Part shown: piece after piece, positions 28,076-37,931 of the stretch | How positions within the stretch are numbered: the stretch's first letter is position 1 | Layout of the letters: each line of letters starts with the position of its first letter | From: Pseudorhizobium pelagicum | GTDB lineage: Bacteria > Pseudomonadota > Alphaproteobacteria > Rhizobiales > Rhizobiaceae | Assembly (NCBI GenBank): GCA_000722615.1 | Contig: JOKI01000018.1 | Span: 42,901-106,900, forward strand | Direction of reading: 5' to 3' | Length of the DNA stretch: 64,000 bases | The notes under the pieces: generated by a model | Told to the model about the DNA's origin: nothing | Seen by the model: only the letters and a program-made list of their open reading frames with translations | Database searches by the model: none | Position numbers and translations under genes: made by a program

Positions 28076-31000
28076 ATGCTGGATGGAAGACATCAGGTCG
28101 CCGCCAACGATATTGCCATCGTCGGCATGGCCGTCAGGGTCCCCGGTGCTGCCGATCTGGAGCAGTTCTGGAGCAATTTGAGACACGGAGTGGAGTCGAT
28201 CCGCGACCTGTCACAGGAGGAACTGCTGGCGGCAGGCGAAGACCCCGGTCGCCTGTCGCAACCAAACTACGTGGCGCGTGCTGCCGATCTTGCCGGCATG
28301 GAGATGTTCGACGCCGAGTTCTTCGGGTTGAGCCCGAAGGAGGCGGCGATCATGGATCCGCAGCACCGGCAATTCCTCGAATGTGCATGGGAAGCGCTGG
28401 AGAACGCCGGCAGGATCCCGACCGGAAAGCCGGAGCCGGTGGGCGTATTTGCCGGGTGCGGCATGGGCTCCTACTTCTATTTCAACATCTGCAGCAACCG
28501 CCAGCTGGTCGATCAGGTCGGCCTGTTCCTCCTGCGTCACACCGGCAATGACAAGGATTTTCTGGCCACACGGGCCTCCTTCTTGTTTGATCTGCGCGGT
28601 CCCAGCATCAACATCCAGACGGCCTGCTCGACCTCGCTGGTCGCCGTTCACACTGCGGCACAAAGTTTGCTCAGCGGCGAATGCGACTGGGCCCTGGCAG
28701 GCGGCAGCACGATCGAGTTCCCGCATCGACGCGGCTATCTCTACCAGGCCGGCGAGATCCTCTCGCCAGACGGGCGCTGCCGACCGTTCGATCACCGCGC
28801 CGCTGGCACTGTGTTTGGAAGTGGAACCGGTGTGGTCGTCTTGCGCCGTCTGGCCGATGCGCTCAGCGACGGCAATATCATCCACGCGGTCATCAAGAGT
28901 ACCGCCATCAACAACGACGGAAGCAGCAAGGCCGGCTATCTTGCCCCAAGCGTCAGCGGACAGGCCGAAGCAATCGTCGAAGCGCAATCGGTTGGCGATA
29001 TTGCAGCCGACACGATCCAATACGTGGAGTGCCATGGCACCGGCACGCCTCTGGGCGATCCGATCGAAATCGAAGCCTTGACGCAAGCGTTTCGGAAAAC
29101 CACTGCGCGGACCGGCTTCTGCTATGTCGGTTCGGCAAAATCCAACATCGGCCATCTCGATACGGCCGCGGGCGTCGTCGGTTTGATCAAAGCGACGCTG
29201 GCAGTCAAGCACGGCGAAATCCCGCCGACGCTTGGTTTCGAGCGGCCCAATCCGTCGATCGACTTTGACAAGACACCCTTCAAGGTCTGCGCCCGCCTGA
29301 CGCCGTGGCCGAAGACGCCGGGGCCGCGGCGCGCGGCGGTCAACTCGCTCGGGGTTGGCGGGACCAATGCGCATGTCATCCTCGAGGAGGCACCGGTTCC
29401 CTATGTTGCCGATGCCCTTCAGAAGGAGCAGGCCGGAGCGCATGGCGATCCGCTTCTGCTGCTGCTGTCGGCGCGCAGTCGAGCCGCGCTCGACGCTGGC
29501 GCGACACGGCTTAAGGACTGGCTCGAACGTCATGACGACCTGGCGCTTCAGGATGTCGCCAAAACCCTCTTTGACGGACGCGGCCGGTTCGAGCAAAGCC
29601 TCGTCCTGACGGTGCGGCATCGGCAGGAGGCGCTGGAGGCCCTGGCCAAGCCGCAAGAGCACGGCGCCGTGCAGACGCAGATTGCGCCTGCCCCGGGGGC
29701 CGTCTTCATGTTTCCCGGCGGCGGCGTCCAATACCCTGGCATGGCCGCGACACTCTTTGACGAGGACGCGGGATTTCGCCACTGCGTCGAAGAGGGCTTG
29801 TCGGCCCTTGAACCCCAGCTGGCCGACGAGATCCGCTCCATCTGGTTCAGCCCGAAGACACCGCAGGCCCAGGCGTGCTTCCTGCGGCCGGCGATCCAGC
29901 TGCCTGCCATCTTGATTGTGGAGGTTGCACTGGCGCGCCTGTGGCAGCGCCTGGGCGTCGAGCCGGTGGCGCTGATCGGTCATTCGATGGGGGAATATGC
30001 GGCAGCTTGCCTGGCCGGGGTGATGGAATTTCGCGATGCCGTGCGGCTGGTGCGCCTGCGGGGGGAACTGTTTGAAACCGTGGAACCAAGCGGGATGCTG
30101 AGCGTGCCGCTCGACGAACAGGCCGTCAAGGCGATCCTTCCGCCAACGCTTGATCTGGCATGCGTCAATGCGCCGGGACTGTGTGTCGTCTCGGGTCACG
30201 ATGCAGCGCTCGACACCTTCCGCCAGATGCTCAACGACCGGGATGTCGACGCAAGACCGGTCGCCATTCGCATTGCGGCCCATTCGCGTCTGCTCGACAA
30301 GCTCTTGCACCGGTTCGAGGCATTCGTGGCAACGATTGCGTTGCGCGCGCCTGCCATTCCGATCATCTCCAATCTCACCGGCGTCACGCTCACCGATGAC
30401 GAGGCGACGGATCCAGGTTATTGGGGCCGGCATCTGCGCCACACTGTGCGTTTTGCCGACGGCCTGACAACCCTCTCACAGGATCGCGCCCGTGTTTACA
30501 TTGAGGTCGGTCCGGGCCGGGTGCTCTCGTCACTGGCCAAGGTTCACGGCGCGCTCGGACCCCACCAGATCATCAACAGCCTGCCGCACGGGGAAGATAA
30601 TGGCGATGATCACTGCCATCTGGTGACGGCGCTGGGGCGCGCCTATTGCGCTGGCCTGCCCGTGAACTTGAGGCAATGGGTCGCTCGCACGGGGGCCAGA
30701 ATGGTAACGTTGCCGAGTTACGCATTCCAGCACAAGCGCTACTTCATCGAAGCCAGCAGGAATGCCTCCGGCTCGGGCCAGGCACGTTTGATCAGCAAGG
30801 AAGCCGATATTGCCAGATGGGGGTATCGTCCCGGCTTCCAGCGCAGTGTGGTCGGTTACGCCCTTGGCGCAGAGGCTGCCGCCCGGACCTGGCTGTTTTT
30901 TCTGGATGACGAGGGGCTTGGACAAACGCTGGTCGAGCGCCTTCGCACCCACGGCCACCGTGTCGTAACTGTGACGCGCGGCGACAGTTTCGTGCGTCGT

Positions 31001-34000
31001 GACGCGCAGACCTACCTGCTATGCCCCGAAATGGGTGCAGCCGGCTACCAGGCTTTGGTGGCGGACCTGCAAAACAACGGCCTCTTGCCCTCGCGCCTCG
31101 TTCACTTGTGGCTGGCCGACCGCAGACCGCGCCTGCGCGAGGGGTCAAGCAGCGTCCACCAGTTCCAGGAGTGGGGGTTCGAGAGCCTGGCATTGCTCGG
31201 CCAGAGCTGGGCGGAACTGGCACCTGACGAGGAGCTTGCGGCCACGGTGGTCAGTCGTGGCATCCTGCAGGTCGACGAATCGGATCCGGTATGCCCGGAC
31301 AAGGCGCTTGTCCTGGGTCCTGTTCGGGTGTTGCCGAAGGAGCAGCCGCGGCTGTCGGTGCGGCTGGTGGATGTCGATCCGGCAGGCGCCGCTGACGTTG
31401 CCGCGCCGCGGCGGTGGCGCGCCAGGGGCGGTACCAGCCAGGCACAGCGGCAGGAACAGCACGCACTGGCGAACGATCTTTGGGAGGAGCTGCTTGCGCC
31501 ACCGGCCTGTGAAATCGTCGCGCTGCGACAGGGCCGGCGCTGGCTGCAGGCCAGCCTGCCTCACCTGCTTCCCCCAGTTGTCGATCCCGCGAAGGGATTT
31601 CGCCGTCACGGCGTCTATCTCTTTGCCGGCGGCTTCAGCGAGGTCGGCCTAGCGCTTGCAGGCGAACTGGCCGCCAAATATGCTGCCCGTCTGGTGCTTG
31701 TTTCGCGCCTGACCCTTCCGCCGGCGGAGGTGTGGCAGAGGCTTGGTCAGGGGTGGGGCGAGGCGGCTGTCCGACGCGCCATCGCCGCTATCGACAGGCT
31801 TGAGGAGGCCGGCGCTGAGGTCCTTCACATCCGCGCCGATGTCACGGATTTCGAGCAGATGTCGGCTGCGGTCACGGCGGCCAGCCAACGATTTGGTGGG
31901 TTGGACGGTGTGTTCCATTGCGCTGGTGCCCTGGAAGACGGATTGCTGACAACGAAGACGTTGGAGGGCATGCAGCGTGTCCTGGCGCCAAAGGTGTCGG
32001 GTGCCCGCGTGCTTGGCGCCGTGCTGGCCACCGTTCCGCTCGATTTTCTGGTCCTGTTCTCCTCGACAAGCACCGACGTCCCACGCGCAGGCCAAGTCGA
32101 CTACGCGGCGGCCAATGCCTATCTCAATGCCTATGCCTGTAGCGCCGCCACAGGCGAGCGACGCGTGATCGCCGTCCATTGGGGCGTTTGGAACGAGGTC
32201 GGGCTTGCCGCGCGTGCCATCGGTAGGGGCCGCACGGTGGAACTGCCCTCTCGCCCCGCGCATGGCCCTTTGCTGACGCGCTGGATGGATGACGGCGGCT
32301 TGCCGTTCCTGGAAGCGACGATTGCCACCAACACACACTGGGTCCTTGATGAGCATCGCATCTCTTCTGGCGCCGCGGTCTTTCCCGGCACCGGCTACGT
32401 GGAGATGCTCGTGCAGGCTGCGGTCGAATGCGGGCTGGGGCCACAGGTGCATCTGCGCGAGCTAGCCTTTATCCGGCCCATGGCGCTGGAAGACGGCCAG
32501 CCACGGGTGGTCAGGCTACGCCTCGAGCAGCAGGGGGCAGGCGTCCAGGTCTCCGTCACCTCCAAACATCCGGAAGATCGCGATGGCCACGAAATCGTCC
32601 ATGCGCACGCCTTTCTCGAAGCGTTGCAGCCGCGCCGACGATCGGCACTCGACTTGGACCTCATTCGCAGCCGTTGCCACAGGCGCCGTACGGCATCCGA
32701 TGGGGCAGGACTTGCTTCGGTCCAGGCTCGGCATCTGCGCTTTGGACGGCGTTGGGACGTGTTGCGGGCCGTAGCCTTCGGATCAGACGAGGCGGTCGCC
32801 GATCTTGTCCTCGCCGACGAATTCCTGGAGGATCTGGGCCAGTATCGAATTCATCCGGCCTTATTCGACATTGCCACTGGCTTTGCCCTCGAACTGAGTG
32901 CGCACTACGATGAAAGTCGCACCCTTTGGGTACCTGTCGGCTATGGCGAGCTGGATCTGCATGCACCACTGCCGGCAAAAGTGGTGAGTTGGGTGCGGCT
33001 CAGCGCGCTTCAGGATCTCGAGGAGGGGTTTTCGTCCTTCGACATCACGATCGCTGATCCTCAAGGAAACGTCCTGGCGGAGGTCAGCCGTCTGACGATG
33101 TGTCGCACGCGCGATGCCGTGCAACAAATGGATGAAACCCGACACGCAGCGACTGCTGCTGCAGCTCACCGCTCGCCGGCTATGCTGAAACTTGAGACGC
33201 AGGTCAAGAACGGGATCTCTGCCAGCGAGGGGCTGCAAGCACTGGAGCGGGTGCTTTCACTTCCCCATCGTGAAATGATCGTCAGTTCGATAGACCTCCA
33301 GGCGCTCTCGCAGTTTGTCGACGAACCGCCTGCCGGCGCCGTCTCTGAAGCAGGCGCGAGTTTCGAACGGCCCGACCTGGCCAGCGCCTATGTGGCGCCA
33401 CGCTCTCCCGTCGAAGAAACCCTTGCGAGCTTTTGGCAGTCACTGCTGGGGGTGGAACGTGTCGGCATTGATGACAATTTCTTTGACCTTGGCGGCCATT
33501 CGCTGATCGCGGTGCGCTTGTTTCGGATGATAAAATCGCAGTGGGGAGTGGACTTGCCGATGTCGGTGTTGTTTGAAGCACCCACGGTTGCTGCATGCGC
33601 CGAACGCATCGGTGTCACTGCAGTCGCGCCCGCCAAACCGACTGCGCAGGAGGTCGGCAGCGAATTCACTGCCGCGCCCCCTGCCGCGCAGCCCATCCAT
33701 CTCGTGGCCATGAGCCCGGGCCCATCGTCGCCCGCGCAACCCTTGTTCATCTGCGCGGGCATGTTCGGAAACGTCCTCAACCTTCGGCATCTGGCCATGG
33801 CAATCGGCAAGGATCGTCCCGTCGTCGGTTTGCAGGCAAGGGGACTTTTCGGTGATCATGAGCCACATAGGCGATTTGAGGACATGGCTTTGGCCTGCAT
33901 CGAGGAGATGCGTGGGATCCAACCCAAAGGTCCCTATCTGCTGGCAGGCTATTCCGGCGGGGGGATCACCGCCATGGAAATTGCCCAGCAGCTGGTCGCC

Positions 34001-34594
34001 GCGGGCGAGACAGTCGCCCACCTGGCGTTGATCGATACCCCCCTGCCGCGGCAGCCGCGCTTGTCGCTGGCCGACAAGCTGGCGATGAAGAGCCAGGACC
34101 TGGGCCGCCATCGGGCCGGTTATCTGCGCAAATGGCACCGCGACCGGCACAACAGCAGGCAGGAGCGGCACAGAAAGCAAATTGCAACTGCCACTGGCGA
34201 GGCGTCAGAGGGATTTAACAATGTTCGCATCGAGCTGGCGTTTCGCGCTGCCGCGCAAGCCTATGTCGTCAAACCCTACCATGGTGCGGTGACTTTGTTT
34301 CGGCCACGGCCGGCCGTCTTCTATCGTCTGTCGAAGGGGCGCTGCCTGGCGGAGAACCGCCACATCCTGCTTCATGACAACGGCTGGGGCTCCCATGTCG
34401 CCGATCTGACGGTGGTGGAGATCCCCGGTGATCACGACAGCATGGTCCTGGATCCCTTTGTGCGGGTCCTCGCCGAGCGACTGCGCCCGAAGCTGCGTAT
34501 CGACGCGCATGAACACGCTGGCGACGCATCCCCGTTGCCGAACACGACGCCACCGGAACAGCGAAGCGAGCGGGCGCTGGAAGCTTTTGCCTGA
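28076..34594 (+). CDS. Type I PKS: KS-AT-KR-DH-ACP-TE
   Basis: About 2172-residue single-module polyketide synthase. KS (10-440) has the catalytic TACSTSLVAVH (Cys184) and ECHGTGTPLGDP and KSNIGHLD histidines. AT (about 540-830) has GHSMGEYAAA (Ser637) but AAHS where HAFH or YASH is usual, so the extender unit is not clear. The KR structural and catalytic parts span about 910-1380 (GGFSEVGLALA; FSSTSTDVPRAG; Tyr1343). A DH follows it (about 1410-1675; HRISSGAAVFP with His1427; HPALFD with Asp1598). ACP has Ser1809 in GGHSLIAV, and a type I thioesterase has Ser1960 in GYSGGG and a GDHDSM His. KR before DH is not the usual order. ATG at 28076 is chosen for its GGGGGA; 28070 and 27980 are alternatives. 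It pairs with the divergent NRPS. Confidence 0.9.
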   Translation: MLDGRHQVAANDIAIVGMAVRVPGAADLEQFWSNLRHGVESIRDLSQEELLAAGEDPGRLSQPNYVARAADLAGMEMFDAEFFGLSPKEAAIMDPQHRQFLECAWEALENAGRIPTGKPEPVGVFAGCGMGSYFYFNICSNRQLVDQVGLFLLRHTGNDKDFLATRASFLFDLRGPSINIQTACSTSLVAVHTAAQSLLSGECDWALAGGSTIEFPHRRGYLYQAGEILSPDGRCRPFDHRAAGTVFGSGTGVVVLRRLADALSDGNIIHAVIKSTAINNDGSSKAGYLAPSVSGQAEAIVEAQSVGDIAADTIQYVECHGTGTPLGDPIEIEALTQAFRKTTARTGFCYVGSAKSNIGHLDTAAGVVGLIKATLAVKHGEIPPTLGFERPNPSIDFDKTPFKVCARLTPWPKTPGPRRAAVNSLGVGGTNAHVILEEAPVPYVADALQKEQAGAHGDPLLLLLSARSRAALDAGATRLKDWLERHDDLALQDVAKTLFDGRGRFEQSLVLTVRHRQEALEALAKPQEHGAVQTQIAPAPGAVFMFPGGGVQYPGMAATLFDEDAGFRHCVEEGLSALEPQLADEIRSIWFSPKTPQAQACFLRPAIQLPAILIVEVALARLWQRLGVEPVALIGHSMGEYAAACLAGVMEFRDAVRLVRLRGELFETVEPSGMLSVPLDEQAVKAILPPTLDLACVNAPGLCVVSGHDAALDTFRQMLNDRDVDARPVAIRIAAHSRLLDKLLHRFEAFVATIALRAPAIPIISNLTGVTLTDDEATDPGYWGRHLRHTVRFADGLTTLSQDRARVYIEVGPGRVLSSLAKVHGALGPHQIINSLPHGEDNGDDHCHLVTALGRAYCAGLPVNLRQWVARTGARMVTLPSYAFQHKRYFIEASRNASGSGQARLISKEADIARWGYRPGFQRSVVGYALGAEAAARTWLFFLDDEGLGQTLVERLRTHGHRVVTVTRGDSFVRRDAQTYLLCPEMGAAGYQALVADLQNNGLLPSRLVHLWLADRRPRLREGSSSVHQFQEWGFESLALLGQSWAELAPDEELAATVVSRGILQVDESDPVCPDKALVLGPVRVLPKEQPRLSVRLVDVDPAGAADVAAPRRWRARGGTSQAQRQEQHALANDLWEELLAPPACEIVALRQGRRWLQASLPHLLPPVVDPAKGFRRHGVYLFAGGFSEVGLALAGELAAKYAARLVLVSRLTLPPAEVWQRLGQGWGEAAVRRAIAAIDRLEEAGAEVLHIRADVTDFEQMSAAVTAASQRFGGLDGVFHCAGALEDGLLTTKTLEGMQRVLAPKVSGARVLGAVLATVPLDFLVLFSSTSTDVPRAGQVDYAAANAYLNAYACSAATGERRVIAVHWGVWNEVGLAARAIGRGRTVELPSRPAHGPLLTRWMDDGGLPFLEATIATNTHWVLDEHRISSGAAVFPGTGYVEMLVQAAVECGLGPQVHLRELAFIRPMALEDGQPRVVRLRLEQQGAGVQVSVTSKHPEDRDGHEIVHAHAFLEALQPRRRSALDLDLIRSRCHRRRTASDGAGLASVQARHLRFGRRWDVLRAVAFGSDEAVADLVLADEFLEDLGQYRIHPALFDIATGFALELSAHYDESRTLWVPVGYGELDLHAPLPAKVVSWVRLSALQDLEEGFSSFDITIADPQGNVLAEVSRLTMCRTRDAVQQMDETRHAATAAAAHRSPAMLKLETQVKNGISASEGLQALERVLSLPHREMIVSSIDLQALSQFVDEPPAGAVSEAGASFERPDLASAYVAPRSPVEETLASFWQSLLGVERVGIDDNFFDLGGHSLIAVRLFRMIKSQWGVDLPMSVLFEAPTVAACAERIGVTAVAPAKPTAQEVGSEFTAAPPAAQPIHLVAMSPGPSSPAQPLFICAGMFGNVLNLRHLAMAIGKDRPVVGLQARGLFGDHEPHRRFEDMALACIEEMRGIQPKGPYLLAGYSGGGITAMEIAQQLVAAGETVAHLALIDTPLPRQPRLSLADKLAMKSQDLGRHRAGYLRKWHRDRHNSRQERHRKQIATATGEASEGFNNVRIELAFRAAAQAYVVKPYHGAVTLFRPRPAVFYRLSKGRCLAENRHILLHDNGWGSHVADLTVVEIPGDHDSMVLDPFVRVLAERLRPKLRIDAHEHAGDASPLPNTTPPEQRSERALEAFA

Positions 34595-34740
34595 CGGCGG
34601 GGATCTTATTCGCGACGGGGCGCTCACGTGCAATGCAGGCAGGACGGGAGGGATTGGTGGTGGCATTGGAAGGGTATCTTCCCGGACGTGGAAGGATCGC
34701 CGGCGCACGACCCCCACAGCAAGCCGAAGGCGTTGCCACC

Positions 34741-36144
34741 ATGGCTGGCCAGACGCAGGGGACGTCGGCGGGCCCGCAAGGTGGCAAGCGCCGACCGTTT
34801 CGGGCGCGCATTCTCCATGCCGCAAGCTGGTCGATGGGAGGGTACGTGCTGCTGCAGTTCCTTCGGATCGCCAGCAGCCTGGTTCTGACCCGTCTGCTGA
34901 TCCCGGAGATGTTCGGCATCATGGCGGTGGCAACGATGGTGCAGGTGGCGGTCGCCATGCTCTCGGACGTTGGGCTTCGTCCCGCCGCCATCCAAAGTCG
35001 AATGGGCGACGAGCCCGCTTATCTGAATACCGCCTGGACGTTACAGCTTGCCCATGGGGTTTTGATCTGGCTCGTCTGCACCGGTATCGCCTGGGGCATT
35101 GCCCGGGCGAACGGGTGGGGCTGGTTCCCCCCGGGGTCCGTCTATGCTGAACCCGCCTTGCCCGCGGTGATTGCGGTTTTGTGTTTCGTGACGGTCATCA
35201 GTGGTCTGCAGTCCACCAAGATCATCACTGCCTATCGTGAACTGGCCCTGGCGCGGGTGACAGCGATCGAACTGGCGGCTCAGCTCGTTAGTCTCGCGGT
35301 TGCGGTTCTGCTGGCCTGGCAGACCCGATCCATCTGGTCCTTCGTCGCCGCCGCATGGTGTTCGGCCGTCGTTTCCACCGTCTTGAGCTACTGGTGGTTG
35401 CCGGGGCATAACAATCGTTTCGGTTTCGACCGGCAAGCGGTGGACGACCTGATCCGGTTTGGCAAATGGGTGCTCCTGTCATCGGCATTCACAGTTCTTG
35501 CTGCCAGTGGCGACAAGATCCTGCTCGCCGGCTGGGTCACGCCGACCATGCTGGGCCTCTACGCCCTGGGATTCAATCTGGTGGCAATGCTGGAAGGAGC
35601 GGGCAACCGGCTGTTTTCCTCCGTGGCCATGCCGGCGCTGAGCCAAGTCCACCGCGAGGAGCCGCAGCGGTTGGCGTCGATCTTCCTGAAGATGCGCCTT
35701 CCCTTCGACATCACCTTCGTCTGTGCCGCCGGCGCCATGTTTGCGATGGCCACCGACTTGATCGACCTTCTCTATGACGAGCGCTACGCCGGCGCCGCAA
35801 CGGTCCTGAAAGTCTTGTCGTTCGGGCTTTTGATCGCGCGCTTTGGCGTCATCTCCAACGTCTATCTGGCCATCGGCGAGCCTCGCCACCTGACGCTTCT
35901 CAATCTGGTGCGTGGATTATCGCTGTTTACGCTCGTTCCGCTGGGCCACACCCTCAGTGGTTTTGAGGGCGCTCTTTGGGCCATTGCCCTCCACGGGCTG
36001 CCGGGCACCGTGCTGCTTTGGTCTCTCAACCGGCGCCACCATCTCAACAGCCTTGGCCTGGAAGTCGCCACGCTCTGTCTCTGGCCCCTCGGCTACGCCG
36101 GTGGCTGGCTTGGATCTTGGGTCATCGCGCAAACCGTATCGTGA
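34741..36144 (+). CDS. Wzx-like polysaccharide flippase (MOP/PST superfamily)
   Basis: About 467-residue polytopic inner-membrane protein that would flip the lipid-linked repeat unit to the periplasm. It begins with a basic stretch (GGKRRPFRARILHAASWSMGG), then the family's first helix region LRIASSLVLTRLLIPEMFGIMAVAT, VGLRPAAIQSR, and roughly a dozen hydrophobic segments, including WVLLSSAFTVLAASGDKILLAG and TMLGLYALGFNLVAMLEG, typical of PST-type transporters (lipopolysaccharide O-unit and colanic acid WzxC relatives). A start at 34633 is open, but 34741 fits the family better. It lies 146 bp after the PKS gene in the same direction, which physically ties the PKS to polysaccharide export. 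Confidence 0.85.
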   Translation: MAGQTQGTSAGPQGGKRRPFRARILHAASWSMGGYVLLQFLRIASSLVLTRLLIPEMFGIMAVATMVQVAVAMLSDVGLRPAAIQSRMGDEPAYLNTAWTLQLAHGVLIWLVCTGIAWGIARANGWGWFPPGSVYAEPALPAVIAVLCFVTVISGLQSTKIITAYRELALARVTAIELAAQLVSLAVAVLLAWQTRSIWSFVAAAWCSAVVSTVLSYWWLPGHNNRFGFDRQAVDDLIRFGKWVLLSSAFTVLAASGDKILLAGWVTPTMLGLYALGFNLVAMLEGAGNRLFSSVAMPALSQVHREEPQRLASIFLKMRLPFDITFVCAAGAMFAMATDLIDLLYDERYAGAATVLKVLSFGLLIARFGVISNVYLAIGEPRHLTLLNLVRGLSLFTLVPLGHTLSGFEGALWAIALHGLPGTVLLWSLNRRHHLNSLGLEVATLCLWPLGYAGGWLGSWVIAQTVS

Positions 36145-36376
36145 CACCCGAGCCACAGCGACAGCCGAGGTGGTAAGCCATTACACCCATAGAGGTATAG
36201 GAGTGCCCGTTTGTGATAGGTTGCCAGAAACCTGGCGCCCCCCCTAGGATGGGGACACCGACTGCAGGGGGCGTCTGTTCGGGCATGGAGGGGCGAAGAT
36301 GAGGGCAGTAATGCCCCGCCATCATCCAAAGGGGTAGCACCGCATCAACCGACTAGTCAGGTGGAGCACGGGGGTC

Positions 36377-37789
36377 ATGACGACAGACACAGCCAACCGC
36401 GGGCACGAGCCGTCTGCCGCTCTGGCGCAGGCGCTGCGACCCCCCCGGGTCGAGACCCATAATCTGCGGCAATTGCGACCTCTCCTGATTGCTGAAGCTG
36501 CCAATCCGGAATGGAGCAGCGTGCCGCTGGTGGGCTGGAACCTGTCGCGGGCGATCGCACGGCAGACCAACGCCCTGGTCGTCACCCAGATTCGCAATCG
36601 TACGGCCTTTCTCCGCGCCGGTCTGGTGGAGGGTGAAGACTTCATCGCCATCGACAATGAGCGTGTCGCAGCGGCCCTGCATCGCTTTGGCGAGCACATT
36701 CGCGGGGGCGGCAACAAGGGCTGGACCATGGTGAGCGCCACATCGTCACTGGCCTACTACAGTTTCGAAAGAGAGTTGTGGCGCGTACTCGGGCCCCGTT
36801 TGAAAGCGGGCGAGTTCGATGTCGTTCACCGCATAACACCGCTCAGTGCGACCAGCCAAAGCGGCATCGCCCATCACTTGAAGCGGATCAATGTCCCCTT
36901 CGTCATCGGACCATTGAACGGGGGAACGCCCTGGCCTGCAGCTTTCGATGCCGTGCGTCGCCGCGAACTGGAGTGGCTGACCCCTTGGCGAGACCTTCAC
37001 CGGCTGATGCCGGCCTATAGGGCAACCCGCGGTAAGGCAGCTGCCGTCCTTGCCGGTTCCAATGCTGCGTTTCAGCAGCTTTCAGAAAAGGTGCAGGGAA
37101 AAACCTTCTGGCTGCCCGAGAACGGTGTCGATCCGCAGCGTTTTCCCTTCACCCAAAGACGGATGCGCGACGGTGTGCTGCGGGTGGCCTTTGTCGGTCG
37201 GCTGGTACCCTACAAGGGCGCCGATATCCTCGTGGAGGCCGTCGCCAGGATTGTCTGCGACGGTGCGATAGAGCTTTTGATCATAGGCGAGGGTCCCGAG
37301 CGCGAGGCGTTAACCCAGGCTGTTGCTGCACGGCGGTTGAACGGCAAGGTCCGGTTCCTCCCCTGGCAGGAACAGGCTGCCTTGGCATCGGCGCTTGCGG
37401 ATGTGCATGTGCTCGCCCTCCCAAGCGTGCGCGAGTTCGGCGGCGGTGTCGTTGTCGAAGCCCTGTCGCTTGGGCTGGTCCCGGTCGTTGCCAATCATGG
37501 CGGGCCACCCGAGCTGATTGACGAAGCGACTGGTATCGCAGTAGATTTCACCGATCGAGAAAGTCTGATTGCGGGATTTGCAGCGTCGCTGAGGCGCCTG
37601 GCAAGCGAGCCCGGCCTTGTGGAGCGCATGAGCGCCGCAGGCGGCGAAAGGGCGCGACGCCTGCTGACTTGGGACGCCAAGGCAGAACGGATTCTCGCCA
37701 TCTATGACTGGGTAATGGGTAGGGGGGCGAGACCGCAGTTGTTCGACCCGAAATTTGACGTTTATCATGCAATAACGCGACCGAATTAG
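36377..37789 (+). CDS. Glycosyltransferase family 4
   Basis: 470-residue GT4 enzyme with GGGGG before its ATG. The GT-B C-terminal domain starts near residue 270 with LRVAFVGRLVPYKGADILVEA. It continues with IIGEGPEREAL and the loop VHVLALPSVREFGGGVVVEALSLGLVPVV, in which the E-x7-E donor-binding pattern is altered but present in outline, then NHGGPPELIDEATGIAVDF. The N-terminal half contains FVIGPLNGGTPWP, common to GT4 enzymes acting on lipid-linked chains. It has its own 232-bp upstream region, so it may have its own promoter. Confidence 0.85.
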   Translation: MTTDTANRGHEPSAALAQALRPPRVETHNLRQLRPLLIAEAANPEWSSVPLVGWNLSRAIARQTNALVVTQIRNRTAFLRAGLVEGEDFIAIDNERVAAALHRFGEHIRGGGNKGWTMVSATSSLAYYSFERELWRVLGPRLKAGEFDVVHRITPLSATSQSGIAHHLKRINVPFVIGPLNGGTPWPAAFDAVRRRELEWLTPWRDLHRLMPAYRATRGKAAAVLAGSNAAFQQLSEKVQGKTFWLPENGVDPQRFPFTQRRMRDGVLRVAFVGRLVPYKGADILVEAVARIVCDGAIELLIIGEGPEREALTQAVAARRLNGKVRFLPWQEQAALASALADVHVLALPSVREFGGGVVVEALSLGLVPVVANHGGPPELIDEATGIAVDFTDRESLIAGFAASLRRLASEPGLVERMSAAGGERARRLLTWDAKAERILAIYDWVMGRGARPQLFDPKFDVYHAITRPN

Positions 37790-37805
37790 TCGTTACTTAA
37801 TAAGA

Positions 37806-37835
37806 TTGGACAACTTAAGTTTAAAGTTGTAGTAT
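37806..37835 (+). promoter_or_regulatory. Putative promoter with embedded inverted repeat upstream of LuxR gene
   Basis: In an unusually AT-rich spacer, TTGGAC (-35-like) and TAGTAT (-10-like) are 18 bp apart. The spacer holds the perfect inverted repeat ACAACTT-N7-AAGTTGT (37810-37830). The repeat lying between the boxes looks like an operator, perhaps autoregulatory. Boxes are imperfect matches. Confidence 0.45.
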
Positions 37836-37931
37836 CTAGGCGAAATAATCTTCCGCGAGCAATCAGCGCCGCTTCGTGGTCGCACATGGCAGGGATCTAG
37901 CGTGAAACAGTAAACGTAAAAGGGGGAAAAC

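Noticed and set aside
28211-30442. 743-codon open frame on the minus strand opposite the PKS.
   Set aside because: It mirrors the KS-AT region and has no recognisable domains; the plus strand has full KS and AT catalytic motifs.
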